Position numbers and translations under genes: made by a program. Below are positions 1 to 8,683 of a stretch of DNA of 50,995 bases, in pieces (the first letter of the stretch is position 1; each line of letters starts with the position of its first letter). The stretch covers positions 1 to 50,995 of the forward strand of contig CAKOUO010000010.1 of assembly GCA_934120645.1 (NCBI GenBank). Direction: 5' to 3'. The notes beneath the pieces are model-generated. The model was not told the origin of the DNA and did not search any database. It saw only the letters and a list, made by a program, of their open reading frames with translations. The stretch comes from an uncultured Clostridia bacterium. Its GTDB lineage: Bacteria; Bacillota; Clostridia; TANB77; CAG-508.

Positions 1-195
1 TTCCCCTCTGATAGGCAGGTTGCTTACGTGTTACTCACCAGTCCGCCACTAAAGCCATTGTTGTAAGTCAATCTTCATTTTCTTTGAACAAGTTCTCCGT
101 CCATGTCAACATCATTACAACGACTTCCGTTCGACTTGCATGTCTTATGTGCGCCGCCAGCGTTTATCCTGAGCCAGGATCAAACTCTCTTGTTT
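1..195 (-). rRNA. rrs: 16S ribosomal RNA, 5' end (partial, runs off the window)
   Basis: Read on the minus strand, this contains the near-universal 16S 5' primer site AGAGTTTGATCCTGGCTCAG (178-188 and leftward), then ACGCTGGCGGCG, CATGCAAGTCGAACGG, and the GGCGGACTGGTGAGTAACACG block. Only about the first 195 nt of the gene are present; the rest lies beyond position 1. The mature 5' end is placed about 7 nt before AGAGTTTG by analogy with E. coli and is approximate. The sequence is Firmicutes-like. A 16S gene at the window edge implies that an rRNA operon continues leftward. Confidence 0.97.
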
Positions 196-419
196 GTGGT
201 ATTTATATTTCATTCTTTCGAATGTTATAAATCTAAACTTAAGTGTTTTATCAAGCTCTTAAACTTCTTGCTTTTTATTGAATTAAAAACTTTTAAAAAA
301 TTTTACTTTTTCGGTACTGATTTTAGGTTTAAAATCATACCGCTTCGGTTTATTCTCTAAAGGATTTTATTGTTTACTTTTCAATGTACTTTTATGTCCC
401 CTTAACGAGGACGGTTTTT

Positions 420-448
420 ATTATACAATAAGTTTTTTTCTTTGTCAA
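420..448 (-). promoter_or_regulatory. rRNA operon promoter, proximal (P2)
   Basis: The minus strand shows TTGACA (443-448), a 17-nt spacer, and TATAAT (420-425). Both hexamers and the spacing match the sigma-A consensus. It lies about 225 nt upstream of the 16S 5' end. The transcribed leader then carries a small stem, GTCC(T)CG..(G)GGAC, near 397-412. Confidence 0.85.
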
Positions 449-532
449 CAATTTTTTTAAAAAATTTTAAAAAAATTTAAAACTTATTTTTTTGTATAAT
501 TTCTAGCTCTGAAAACTCAAAAGCTAAATAAA

Positions 533-561
533 ATATTAACACCTTTTTACTTCAAAGTCAA
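533..561 (-). promoter_or_regulatory. rRNA operon promoter, distal (P1)
   Basis: The minus strand shows TTGACT (556-561), a 17-nt spacer, and TAATAT (533-538). It lies 113 bp upstream of the proximal promoter, giving the tandem P1/P2 arrangement common for rRNA operons. The intervening 449-532 stretch is almost pure A/T. Confidence 0.65.
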
Positions 562-611
562 TACTTTTTTTCAAGTTTTTTTATGTTATTTTTTTCCATT
601 GTAATTATAAA

Positions 612-658
612 CAAAAAATATCCCTAATATTAAGCCTTTTGGCCTTTATTATTAGGGA
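612..658 (-). terminator. Intrinsic terminator after the 672-2549 gene
   Basis: The arms TCCCTAATA (from 621) and TATTAGGGA (to 658) enclose a second short stem, AGCC/GGCC. On the minus strand they are followed by ATATTTTTTG. It sits just downstream of the stop codon at 672, so it separates this gene from the rRNA promoters. Confidence 0.85.
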
Positions 659-671
659 ATATTTATATATT

Positions 672-2549
672 TTATTCTACTATTTTTATTTTTATTTTTT
701 CAACTAATCCTGTATTATCATTATAATCTAAAGAAACATTATATTTTACATTATTATTATTTTCTTTTAATAATGTAATTATATCTTCTTGTTTCTTTTC
801 ATTACTTGAATTTCTTTTAATAAATATATCTATTTCATCTATGCTTTTTTTATAGTCTGTTTTTATACTATAATTATTATCTGATAATTTATCAATATCT
901 AAATCTTCAGTATCTCCATTTTTTAATACAACTTTCATATCTCCAAAACTATTTTTTGCAACTTCTAATAGTTCTTTTATATTATCTTGGTTCAAATTAT
1001 CACTTACAAAAAATTCATATTGAGAATTAAATCTATTTTTTTCTATTTCTGTTACCTTTACATCATCAGATATTTGAATAGAATCTGGTTTTAGAATATT
1101 TATGTTTTGCAACATATTTATATAATCTCTTAAAGTTACTTTTGAATTTAATTTTTCTAACTGTTCTTCCATATTTTTATTTAATATATTTTGTATTGTA
1201 GTAATTTTATCATTATCTAAATCATTTAATGTTATATTGTCATCAGCTAATTTTACTTGATTTTCAAATTGATTTACTATTACAATATTATCTTCTATAT
1301 TAAGTATTGCATCATACTTTTCATTTGAAATTTCTAATCTTCCTATTTTAGTAACTTTACTATTCTCAATTTTTTGATCTAAAGTTAATTGGATATTATT
1401 GTTTATTTCATTATTTATAATTTTTTCATATTCTATAAATGTTTTGCCTTTTTCTGTTTCTATATTTTTTTCGATTTTAAATATTTCTTCATTTTCAGTA
1501 TCTCCTAATTCTGTCTTATCGATTTTTATAGAATTATTATCATTATATACATCTAACATTATTTTTTCTTTTGATTTTTCTATTGTTGTTCTTATTGTTT
1601 TTCTATTACTTTCATATACAGTAATTTTTACTTCATCTTGTCCTATATTATTACTTTTTATTTTTTCTATTGTTTCATTTAATTTATCAATAAATTCTTT
1701 TCTTAAATATCCATCTTCTTTATCTGTATTATATTTTTCTTTTATTATTTTTTCTAAATTGTCTATTTTTGTCAAAATATTTTCATCATTTGTCATTTTT
1801 TGTAATACTTTTATATATAGGTTGTTATATTCTTCTATTGTCATTTTTATACTATAGGCATTTGCTTGAACATCTTGATTATTTACTGTTATTAATGTAT
1901 TTGATTGTTTATAATATTTATCTTTAGTTATATTAGATTGGATAATTCCTAAATATGTATTCTTTATATTTGTTTTTTCTTCATCTGTAAAATTAAATAT
2001 TGAGTCCAAATCTATTTCTTCTAACAAGCCTTCTATATTATATAAATTTAGTTTTTGTGATAATTCGGCAAAATCTGAATCTTTATTTGATACAAATTGT
2101 TTTATTCCATCTAATCTAATTCCACAAGTTTCATCTTCATTTACATATTCTACTCTCATTAAATTTTCATCATCTTGAGTTAAGCTTATATCTTTATATT
2201 TATAATTATTTTGTTTATCAGTTTGTCCTTTTATTTTTAGTTGAACATTATTTATTGGACTATTTTTATTTTCGTCACTTGTTCCTATGTTTTGTGTGTA
2301 TTGAATTTTTCCTTTTATATCTGATGTATATTTATTATTATTTAAATTATTTTGTATTTCTTCGGGTTCTGTTGGTTTTAGATTATATATAACATCAAAA
2401 TCCTGCAATAAATATTTTGCAAATAGTGTTTGATTTGATTTAAATGCATCTGTTTTTAAATATACAAATAATAATATTCCTATTATAACTAAAATTGTAA
2501 AAACAATGGCAGATATCATTATTGTTAATCTTTTTTTTCTTGGCATCAT
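672..2549 (-). CDS. Membrane-anchored hypothetical protein, large extracellular domain
   Basis: This 625-aa protein begins with a basic stretch (MPRKKRL) and one hydrophobic segment at about residues 8-30, followed by a long Asn/Lys/Glu/Asp-rich hydrophilic region. The topology is therefore a single N-terminal anchor with the bulk outside the cell. I recognise no catalytic motif. The region contains repeated beta-strand-like blocks alternating with predicted helical Lys/Glu stretches, as in surface or lipoprotein-like proteins of Clostridia. ATG-ATG follows a strong GGAGG site, so the start is clear. It is a single-gene unit ending in a terminator and is flanked by the rRNA operon. It could be a cell-envelope or sporulation-associated protein; function unknown. 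Confidence 0.75.
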   Translation of the reverse strand: MMPRKKRLTIMISAIVFTILVIIGILLFVYLKTDAFKSNQTLFAKYLLQDFDVIYNLKPTEPEEIQNNLNNNKYTSDIKGKIQYTQNIGTSDENKNSPINNVQLKIKGQTDKQNNYKYKDISLTQDDENLMRVEYVNEDETCGIRLDGIKQFVSNKDSDFAELSQKLNLYNIEGLLEEIDLDSIFNFTDEEKTNIKNTYLGIIQSNITKDKYYKQSNTLITVNNQDVQANAYSIKMTIEEYNNLYIKVLQKMTNDENILTKIDNLEKIIKEKYNTDKEDGYLRKEFIDKLNETIEKIKSNNIGQDEVKITVYESNRKTIRTTIEKSKEKIMLDVYNDNNSIKIDKTELGDTENEEIFKIEKNIETEKGKTFIEYEKIINNEINNNIQLTLDQKIENSKVTKIGRLEISNEKYDAILNIEDNIVIVNQFENQVKLADDNITLNDLDNDKITTIQNILNKNMEEQLEKLNSKVTLRDYINMLQNINILKPDSIQISDDVKVTEIEKNRFNSQYEFFVSDNLNQDNIKELLEVAKNSFGDMKVVLKNGDTEDLDIDKLSDNNYSIKTDYKKSIDEIDIFIKRNSSNEKKQEDIITLLKENNNNVKYNVSLDYNDNTGLVEKIKIKIVE

Positions 2550-2620
2550 AGTTTTTTCCTCCCATTTCTTCTGTATAACTCTATTATATATTTTTTTATT
2601 TTTTTAATCAATATATTTTT

Positions 2621-3427
2621 TTAATTTCTTTGTTTTACAGCTTCATATATAACTATTCCAGTTGATACTGAAGCGTTTAATGATGTCACATTACCTTTCA
2701 TTGGTATTTTTACTAAAAAGTCACAATTTTTTCTAACCTTGTCACTCATTCCTGCTCCTTCATTTCCTATAACTATTCCCAATGGTCCTGTTAAGTCTTG
2801 ATTATAATAATATTTGTCTGTATTTATATCTGTTCCACATATCCATAGTCCTGCATCTTTTAATTTTTGAATTGCATCTGATATATTTGTAACTCTTGCA
2901 ATATGCATATATTCTACCGCTCCTGCAGATACTTTGTTTACTGTGCTGTTTACAGAAGCTGCTCTTCTTTTTGGTATTATTATTCCGTGTACTCCAGCTG
3001 TTTCTGCTGTTCTTATTATTGAACCTAAATTGTGTGGATCTTCTATTCCGTCTAATATTAATACAAATGGTTCTTCATTTTTTTCTTTTGCATAATTTAT
3101 TATATCTTCTATTTCACAGTATTCAAATGGTGGTACTATTGCTATTACTCCTTGATAGTTTTGATTTTGTGCCATTTCGTCCATTTGTCTTTTGTCTTTT
3201 TCTACTATTATTATTCCTTTTTCTTTTGCTATTGCTATTATTTTATTTATTGAACCGTGTCTTTCTCCTTTTGCTATAAATATTTTATTGATGTCTTTTC
3301 CGCTTTCTAATAATTCTAATACTGAGTTTCTTCCTTCTACTTGGTCATCATAATTTTTTTCTTCTTTATTCTCATAATTTTCTTTTTTGATTTTTTTATT
3401 GTTTTTTTGATTATAATTATTTTTCAT
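2621..3427 (-). CDS. rlmB: 23S rRNA (guanosine-2'-O-)-methyltransferase, SpoU/TrmH family
   Basis: This 268-aa protein methylates the ribose of a 23S rRNA guanosine (G2251 in E. coli RlmB) using S-adenosylmethionine. The first about 30 residues are Lys/Asn-rich low complexity. The substrate-binding domain begins at GRNSVLELL. The SPOUT knot motifs follow: LDGIEDPHNLGSIIRTAETAG (motif 1), GIVIGNEGAGMS (motif 2) and IPMKGNVTSLNASVSTGIVIYE (motif 3). The start is taken at 3427, after GAAAGGA; an in-frame ATG 21 bp upstream would be encoded by an intergenic repeat and lacks a good ribosome site. It lies downstream of lepA. TrmH-type tRNA methylation is a less likely alternative. Confidence 0.9.
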   Translation of the reverse strand: MKNNYNQKNNKKIKKENYENKEEKNYDDQVEGRNSVLELLESGKDINKIFIAKGERHGSINKIIAIAKEKGIIIVEKDKRQMDEMAQNQNYQGVIAIVPPFEYCEIEDIINYAKEKNEEPFVLILDGIEDPHNLGSIIRTAETAGVHGIIIPKRRAASVNSTVNKVSAGAVEYMHIARVTNISDAIQKLKDAGLWICGTDINTDKYYYNQDLTGPLGIVIGNEGAGMSDKVRKNCDFLVKIPMKGNVTSLNASVSTGIVIYEAVKQRN

Positions 3428-3438
3428 TTTTCTATTCC

Positions 3439-3473
3439 TTTCACTCATTTCATTCGTTCATCGGCATTCAAAA
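3439..3473 (-). repeat. SD-proximal intergenic module, degenerate copy before rlmB
   Basis: On the minus strand this reads GAATGCCGATGAACGAA followed by TGAGTGAAAGGA. It matches the 3' half of the module found in the ribosomal protein operons and ends, as they do, in the ribosome binding site of the next gene. Its 5' hairpin half is replaced by the 31-bp palindrome at 3474-3504. Confidence 0.6.
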
Positions 3474-3504
3474 TGTCCCAAACAGAAACGTCCCCAAAAG
3501 GACA
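3474..3504. repeat. 31-bp REP-like palindrome (degenerate copy)
   Basis: It starts TGTCCCAAA, has a central ACGTCCCC, and ends AAAAGGACA. It begins 2 nt past the lepA stop codon. One arm has decayed relative to the copies at 7482 and 8704. Confidence 0.7.
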
Positions 3505-3506
3505 TT

Positions 3507-5318
3507 TTATTCATCATCTAATTTTAGTACTGATAAAAATGCTTCTTGTGGTACTTCAACATTACCAATTTCTCTCATTTTCTTTTTACCTCTTTTTTGT
3601 TTTTCAAGAAGTTTTTTCTTTCTAGTAACATCTCCTCCATAGCATTTTGCAAGTACATCTTTTCTCATTGCTGATATTGTTTCTCTTGCTATTATTTGTC
3701 CTCCAATTACTGCTTGAATTGGTATTGTAAATAATTTTCTTGGTATAACTGTTTTTAGTTTTTCAACCATTTTCTTTCCTCTTGTATATGCACTATCTTT
3801 GTGTACTATAAATGAAAGTGCATCAACAGGTTCTCCGTTTATATGGATGTCTAATTTTACTAGGTTTGATCTTCTATATTCTTTGAATTCATAGTCAAAT
3901 GATGCATATCCTTTTGTTTTTGATTTTAGGTTGTCAAAAAAGTCATATATTATTTCATTTAATGGCATTTCATATATTAATGTTACTCTATTCTCATCTA
4001 AATACTTCATATCTATATAGATTCCTCTTCTGTTTTGGCATATTTCCATAATGTTTCCTACATATTCTTTTGGTGTTAGTATGTTTGCTGTTACAAATGG
4101 TTCTTCTATATATGATATTTCTTGTGGTGTTGGCAATTCTGTTGGGTTATATATTTCTTCTACTTCTCCTGTTGTTTTGTGGACTTTATATATAACTGAT
4201 GGTGCTGTTGTTATTAGTCCTAAATCAAATTCTCTGTCTAGTCTTTCTTCTATTATTTCTAAGTGAAGTAGTCCTAAAAAACCACATCTAAATCCAAAGC
4301 CCAATGCTGCTGATGTTTCTGGTTCATATTCTAGTGCTGCATCATTCAGTTGTAATTTTTCCAGTGCTACTTTTAGGTTTTCATATTCACTTCCATCTAT
4401 TGGATATAGTCCACAATATACCATTGGTGTTACTTTTTTATATCCTTTTAATGGCTTTTCTACAGGATTATTATTTAATGTTACTGTATCTCCTACATGT
4501 ATGTCAGATAAGCTTTTTATACTTGCTGCAATATAACCAACTTCTCCTGCTTTTATTTCTTGTGTTGGCATATATGATCCTGGTATAAAGTATCCAACTT
4601 CTGCTACTGTGAATACTTTATTTGTTGCCATTAATTTTATTTCATCTCCTACTTTAACTTTTCCGTCCATTACTCTTACATATGCTACTGCACCTTTGTA
4701 ATTATCATAGTATGAATCAAATATTAAGCAAGATGTTTTTGCATTTTCATCACCTTTTGGTGCTGGCAAGTCTGTTACAATTCTTTCTAAAACTTCTTCT
4801 ACATTTAATCCTGATTTTGCTGATATACAAGGTGCGTCTTCTGCTGGTATTCCTATTATATCTTCTATTTCTTTTTTTACTTCATCTGGTCTTGCATTTG
4901 GTAGGTCTATTTTGTTTATTACTGGTAATATTTCTAGATTGTTATCTATTGCTAAATATACATTAGCTAATGTTTGGGCTTCTACTCCTTGGCTAGAATC
5001 AACTACTAAAATAGCTCCATCACATGCTGCTAAGCTTCTTGATACTTCATAGTTAAAATCTACATGTCCCGGAGTGTCTATTAAATTAAATTCATATTCT
5101 TCCCCATTTTTGGCTTTGTATATCATTCTTACTGCTTGGGATTTTATTGTTATTCCTCTTTCTCTTTCTATTTCCATATTGTCTAATACTTGACTTTCCA
5201 TTTCTCTTTTTGAAAGTACACCTGTCATCTCTATCATTCTATCTGCTAATGTTGATTTTCCATGATCAATATGTGCTATTATACTAAAGTTTCTTATATG
5301 TTCTTGTCTATTACTCAT
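3507..5318 (-). CDS. lepA: Elongation factor 4 (back-translocating GTPase LepA)
   Basis: This 603-aa protein has the normal LepA length. The GTPase domain carries G1 AHIDHGKST, the switch region ERERGITIKSQ, G3 DTPGHVDF, G4 NKIDLP and G5 SAKSG. EF-G-like domains II, III and V follow. The LepA-specific C-terminal domain is seen in GGQIIARETISAMRKDVLAKCYGGDVTRKKKLLEKQKRGKKKMR. LepA acts on stalled or mistranslocated ribosomes. The start at 5318 follows AAGGAGGAATA; an upstream in-frame ATG at 5372 is not preceded by a ribosome site. rlmB follows after 79 bp of repeat sequence. Confidence 0.97.
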   Translation of the reverse strand: MSNRQEHIRNFSIIAHIDHGKSTLADRMIEMTGVLSKREMESQVLDNMEIERERGITIKSQAVRMIYKAKNGEEYEFNLIDTPGHVDFNYEVSRSLAACDGAILVVDSSQGVEAQTLANVYLAIDNNLEILPVINKIDLPNARPDEVKKEIEDIIGIPAEDAPCISAKSGLNVEEVLERIVTDLPAPKGDENAKTSCLIFDSYYDNYKGAVAYVRVMDGKVKVGDEIKLMATNKVFTVAEVGYFIPGSYMPTQEIKAGEVGYIAASIKSLSDIHVGDTVTLNNNPVEKPLKGYKKVTPMVYCGLYPIDGSEYENLKVALEKLQLNDAALEYEPETSAALGFGFRCGFLGLLHLEIIEERLDREFDLGLITTAPSVIYKVHKTTGEVEEIYNPTELPTPQEISYIEEPFVTANILTPKEYVGNIMEICQNRRGIYIDMKYLDENRVTLIYEMPLNEIIYDFFDNLKSKTKGYASFDYEFKEYRRSNLVKLDIHINGEPVDALSFIVHKDSAYTRGKKMVEKLKTVIPRKLFTIPIQAVIGGQIIARETISAMRKDVLAKCYGGDVTRKKKLLEKQKRGKKKMREIGNVEVPQEAFLSVLKLDDE

Positions 5319-5445
5319 TATTCCTCCTTGCACAATTTTCCTATTCCTAAATATTTGTTCATATTTTAACATAAGTTTTAGAAAATCTCAATAGCTTAAT
5401 TTAATAATATATTATCAAAATTTATCTTTAAAAGTTAAAGCTTAT

Positions 5446-5474
5446 TTGACATTTTATGTCAATTTTGCTATAAT
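5446..5474 (+). promoter_or_regulatory. Consensus sigma-A promoter with overlapping palindrome
   Basis: TTGACA (5446-5451), a 17-nt spacer and TATAAT (5469-5474) form a perfect consensus promoter for the plus-strand gene at 5535. The -35 is the left arm of a 17-bp palindrome, TTGACAT-TTT-ATGTCAA (5446-5462), a plausible operator. A hairpin, AGACCA-AA-TGGTCT, lies at 5483-5496 in the leader. Confidence 0.85.
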
Positions 5475-5534
5475 TTTTTTAAAGACCAAATGGTCTTAAA
5501 CCGTATCAAATTTTATAAGGAGGATATCATTTAT

Positions 5535-6266
5535 ATGCAAAAAGGGAAAAAAAGGCGGTTTTCAAAAGATCTTTCAGTTGGATTCGTAGCAGGTATTTCT
5601 TTTACATTAATATTCTTTATGGTAATGGCACTTTTTTATGCCTTATTTAATATAAGAGTAGAAGACAAAGAATCAAACCTCGAACCGGAAACTGAAATCA
5701 CTATTGAATCTTCTTCAACTACTGAAGAAACATTAATAAAAACTTCAGTTGCTGTTGAATATTCTAACCAGGAAATTTCCATTTATAGTGCAGATTCTTG
5801 CTATGTTTATTTTGATGTTAATGTAAATGAAAATAATTCAATTTCATCAAGTAAATATGGTCCTATCGAACTTATTGGTGGAAAAAAGACAACTGTAACA
5901 CTTAGCGATTTGTCATTACATGGGTATTCAAAAGATGCACAAATTACAGATGTATATGGAATTTATCCATTTGTTTATGGAGATTCTGAATTAGAAGATT
6001 GTTCTTACAATTCTTCAAATGCAAACATTGAGCTCCAATGCTACAAAGATAAAATTGTATTAAGTAGCAATGAAGATTGTATCGCATCTTTTTATGCTCA
6101 AACAAAAAATGGCGAAAAGAATGGGTTTATACAAAGCAATTTAGAGCTTAATGCTAATGAACCAAAAACCGTCGTGCTTAATGATTTGGCTCCAGGATTT
6201 TATTCTGGAACTACGGAGATAGTTTCTTATTCTCCTTTAGCACTTCATGGCTATTATAAAAAATAG
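5535..6266 (+). CDS. Membrane-anchored hypothetical protein, plus-strand orphan
   Basis: This 243-aa protein has a basic N-terminus (MQKGKKRRFSKD), a hydrophobic segment at about residues 14-40, a Ser/Thr/Glu-rich linker, and an extracellular beta-rich region with two similar halves, each ending in LxxLxxHGY or LAPGFYSG-like turns. Family not recognised. The start at 5535 follows AAGGAGGATATC. It has its own consensus promoter and a shared terminator, so it is a one-gene unit opposing its neighbours. Codon usage is richer in G/C (CTC, ATC, GAC, GTC) than the surroundings, suggesting acquisition. Codon 8 is CGG; a +1 shift there would give a stop 11 codons later, so here CGG must be read in frame for the protein to be made. 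Confidence 0.75.
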   Translation: MQKGKKRRFSKDLSVGFVAGISFTLIFFMVMALFYALFNIRVEDKESNLEPETEITIESSSTTEETLIKTSVAVEYSNQEISIYSADSCYVYFDVNVNENNSISSSKYGPIELIGGKKTTVTLSDLSLHGYSKDAQITDVYGIYPFVYGDSELEDCSYNSSNANIELQCYKDKIVLSSNEDCIASFYAQTKNGEKNGFIQSNLELNANEPKTVVLNDLAPGFYSGTTEIVSYSPLALHGYYKK

Positions 6267-6275
6267 CACAGGAAA

Positions 6276-6310
6276 AAGCTACTTAATGCACATTGTGCGT
6301 TAAGTAGCTT
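6276..6310. terminator. Terminator between convergent genes
   Basis: The arms AAGCTACTTAATGCACA and TGCGTTAAGTAGCTT form a stem of about 15 bp. The minus-strand side is followed by TTTTTCC, a good T-run for the rhodanese gene. The plus-strand side has only a weak AT tail, so bidirectional use is likely but less certain. Confidence 0.8.
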
Positions 6311-6647
6311 ATATTATTATTCCTCCATATACATTGTAAACATTACTATATCCAAGTTTTTTCAATTTTTCTTGTGCCTTTTTGCTTCTATGACCAGTTG
6401 AACAATAAACTATTATTGTTGAATTTTTATTTTTTATTATATTTTGAGCCTCTCTTTTTATATTATATTCAGGAATGCAAATAGCTCCATTAATATGGCC
6501 TTCTTTAAATTCTTGTGGACTTCTTACATCTACAATAACAGCTCCTTCTCTTTGATATTTTAATAATTCTTCTTCTGTAATATCTAACCCATAATCAAAA
6601 CTTCTTTTCCATTTACTTCGTATTATTTTAGTAATCTTATTGAACAT
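6309..6647 (-). CDS. Rhodanese-like domain protein
   Basis: This 112-aa single-domain rhodanese (sulfur transferase fold) has VIVDVRSPQEFKEGHINGA (the CH2A-type motif) and the active-site loop YCSTGHRS, with the catalytic Cys followed by the Arg/Ser loop. The C-terminal GYSNVYNVYGGI block is typical. A short positively charged N-terminus precedes it, with no signal peptide. The start follows GGGGGTG. Substrate unknown: thiosulfate or protein persulfide transfer is typical. Its stop codon lies at the edge of the terminator stem. It is monocistronic. Confidence 0.88.
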   Translation of the reverse strand: MFNKITKIIRSKWKRSFDYGLDITEEELLKYQREGAVIVDVRSPQEFKEGHINGAICIPEYNIKREAQNIIKNKNSTIIVYCSTGHRSKKAQEKLKKLGYSNVYNVYGGIII

Positions 6648-7195
6648 ATTTACACCCCCTTTTATCTAAATTGGCATATATAAAAAATACTTCTAATAAT
6701 ATTATATTAAAATTATCTTATATTCGTTATCAATTTTATTATCATATATTACAATTAATTTAATTTATTATTACAATCATATTTTTATTTTAATGTCATA
6801 TTTTATATCTTTTTTATCATTTTTATCTTTATATGATTTTTGCTGTCTTTTTATGTAATAATTATTACAAATTTTTTTCAATCTTATTACAATTATGTAG
6901 TCTAACATTAATTATGTTTCCTATTTTGTTTACATTTTTGAAACCAATATCATTTTATGTTTTTTGTGGAAACTGTGGATAACTTTGTGAATAACTGAAA
7001 AAGCCGGATTATTTTTCAAAGTTATTCACAGTTGCTTTTCTATTTTTGTTATTTCCAATTATTTACATTTTTGTATTTAATTTTATGTGCACTATATTTT
7101 AATTTTTTTGTCAAAAACAAAAAAACTGTAAATCGCCATATAAGCGAATTTTACAGTTTTATCTTTTTCCAAAATAAACATAATATTTAAATCAA
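6648..7195. other. 548-bp gene-free AT-rich region with a DnaA-box cluster
   Basis: No gene is visible. Three perfect DnaA boxes (TTATNCACA) lie at 6974-6982 (TGTGGATAA), 6986-6994 (TGTGAATAA) and 7022-7030 (TTATTCACA), with a near match at 6965-6973. The first and third sit in a 15-bp inverted repeat with one mismatch (from 6973 CTGTGGATAACTTTG to 7031). Either side is more than 80% A/T by eye. dnaA and dnaN are not adjacent and gene strand does not switch here. Confidence 0.6.
7122..7160 (-). terminator. Terminator after DUF1294 gene
   Basis: The arms AAAACTGTAAATCGC and GCGAATTTTACAGTTTT form the stem. On the minus strand they are followed by TTTTTTTGTTTTTG. It lies 36 bp beyond the DUF1294 stop. 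Confidence 0.85.
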
Positions 7196-7468
7196 CTATT
7201 TATTGAAAAAAACAAAATACAGAGCACCTATAATTTCTAAAATCAATATTGTTGGTAACCCTATTGTAAATTTAGGCTTCTGTGTTTTATGTCTAAAAGT
7301 ATACATCCCAGCGATTGTTCCAACACCTCCACCTAATACAGTTATTATAAGAAGTGTATTCTCTGGTATTCTCCACTTACCCCTTTTAGCCTTTTGCTTA
7401 TCTATATACATAGCTAAAAAACCTACTATATTTATTATTATTAAATATATTACTACATTTTGCATCAT
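7196..7468 (-). CDS. DUF1294 small integral membrane protein
   Basis: This 90-aa protein has hydrophobic segments at about residues 3-20, 35-52 and 68-86. It carries the DUF1294 signature: YxxDKQKAKRGKWRIPE after the first segment and GGxxGTxxGMYTFRHKTQKPKF after the second. Its function is unknown in all bacteria I know of. The start is set at 7468 (ATG-ATG) after AGGAGG; a longer in-frame reading to 7513 would translate the 31-bp palindrome and is rejected. The palindrome sits directly upstream of the ribosome site, between this gene and the HD gene. Confidence 0.88.
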   Translation of the reverse strand: MMQNVVIYLIIINIVGFLAMYIDKQKAKRGKWRIPENTLLIITVLGGGVGTIAGMYTFRHKTQKPKFTIGLPTILILEIIGALYFVFFNK

Positions 7469-7481
7469 ATTTTTCCTCCTT

Positions 7482-7512
7482 TGTCCTTTTGGGGACGTTT
7501 CCCAAAAGGACA
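7482..7512. repeat. 31-bp REP-like palindrome (best-preserved copy)
   Basis: TGTCCTTTTGGG-GACGTT-TCCCAAAAGGACA is an almost perfect palindrome. It lies between the HD gene and DUF1294, 2 nt before the DUF1294 ribosome site, and could form a strong RNA hairpin. Confidence 0.85.
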
Positions 7513-7548
7513 TTAAACCATAAAAGTTAGTTTAAAATTTGATAACAA

Positions 7549-8598
7549 CTAAAAATCAAAATAAGCATATTTCTTTGTTTTAAAATTTAAACAGCTTTCA
7601 ATATCTTGTTCTGCTTTTGGGGAAATTTTATTTATTCTCGTATAATTGTTACCTTTTCTTACTAATGGATTTATATATCTTATTTTTGCTTTTATGCTTT
7701 TACAATATTTTTCTTCAACATATGTATCGCTTTCATATGATTTTTCTGCATCTTTCCATTTATCAAATTTTTTTGAAACATCATCTTTTTTGCAATTTTT
7801 TATTTTTTCTATTATTTCTTTTTCAGATAAATTATATAAATCACTTTTTTTAATTAAATTCTGTTTATACATTTTTTGGACTATATCTGCTAATAATTGC
7901 ATTGATAATTTTGTCTTGTTATCCATATAAGATTTAGACAAAATGCTCATATTTTTAACAAATTTTTCAGCCATCTCTTCATTCTTAAATCCTAATTCTT
8001 CTATTCCATCTTCATTTTTCTGTATCTCTATATTTTGATATATTTCTCTTATTTCGTCTAAATTCCACAACTGCTTCCTTACTCCAAATCCATTTGAGAG
8101 TGTATATTCAAGTCTATCACTTGAAAGCATAGGTGTATCATTGTCTGCAATTGGATATTTGTGGTAGTCATCAACTTCCTCTATTTTTATACCGTCTCTA
8201 TTTAATAAGTTCATTATTTCTTTTGAGTTACTTATAATTTTTGTTGTTAATTCTTCTGTTGATTCTTGTTTTTCATAATCACCATTCATAAAATCTATGC
8301 AGTGCTTAAATGCTGGTGTTGCAATATCATGAAATAATCCTGCAAGTGTTTGTTTTTTGTCTTTGGTAAAGTTCCATATAATTAATGCAACTGCTACACT
8401 ATGGTCTAAACTCGAATACCATAGTGTAATTTCTGGAAATAATTTTGAATAACATGTACCACAAGATACACTTATTCCTGATTGTTTTTGCATTTCTGGT
8501 GTTTGAATATATTCTTCCAAAAAGTCTGGTTTTTCTGGTGATAATATATTGAAATATTCTTCTATATATTTATCTAAATTTTCAAAATATGTACTCAT
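7549..8598 (-). CDS. HD-domain phosphohydrolase
   Basis: This 349-aa soluble protein has an HD metal-dependent phosphohydrolase core: LDHSVAVALI gives the first His, and LAGLFHDIATPAFKH gives the HD pair plus flanking residues. A later D (SSDRLEYTL) probably completes the metal site. Many HD enzymes of this class hydrolyse nucleotides or (p)ppGpp-type molecules, but the substrate cannot be read from sequence. The C-terminal 120 residues are charged and helical with no recognised domain. The gene is followed by a palindromic repeat and DUF1294, possibly co-transcribed. No membrane segment is seen. Confidence 0.85.
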   Translation of the reverse strand: MSTYFENLDKYIEEYFNILSPEKPDFLEEYIQTPEMQKQSGISVSCGTCYSKLFPEITLWYSSLDHSVAVALIIWNFTKDKKQTLAGLFHDIATPAFKHCIDFMNGDYEKQESTEELTTKIISNSKEIMNLLNRDGIKIEEVDDYHKYPIADNDTPMLSSDRLEYTLSNGFGVRKQLWNLDEIREIYQNIEIQKNEDGIEELGFKNEEMAEKFVKNMSILSKSYMDNKTKLSMQLLADIVQKMYKQNLIKKSDLYNLSEKEIIEKIKNCKKDDVSKKFDKWKDAEKSYESDTYVEEKYCKSIKAKIRYINPLVRKGNNYTRINKISPKAEQDIESCLNFKTKKYAYFDF

Positions 8599-8683
8599 TT
8601 TTCTCCAATTACCCTCATTCTCTTTTACGATTTTTTCTTATTTGGCTTTAAAACTTCTATTTAACAATTCTTATTTTAATATC

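Noticed and set aside
103..360. An open frame of 85 codons on the plus strand across the 16S 5' end
   Set aside because: It lies inside and antisense to the rRNA and its leader, with no ribosome site or protein-like composition.
6648..7195. Chromosomal replication origin
   Set aside because: It has DnaA boxes, but no dnaA/dnaN, no strand switch and only three boxes. Kept as a DnaA-box cluster only.
7469..7513. A longer N-terminus for the DUF1294 protein
   Set aside because: The extra 15 residues are translated from the palindromic repeat and the ribosome site; the ATG after AGGAGG fits the family start.
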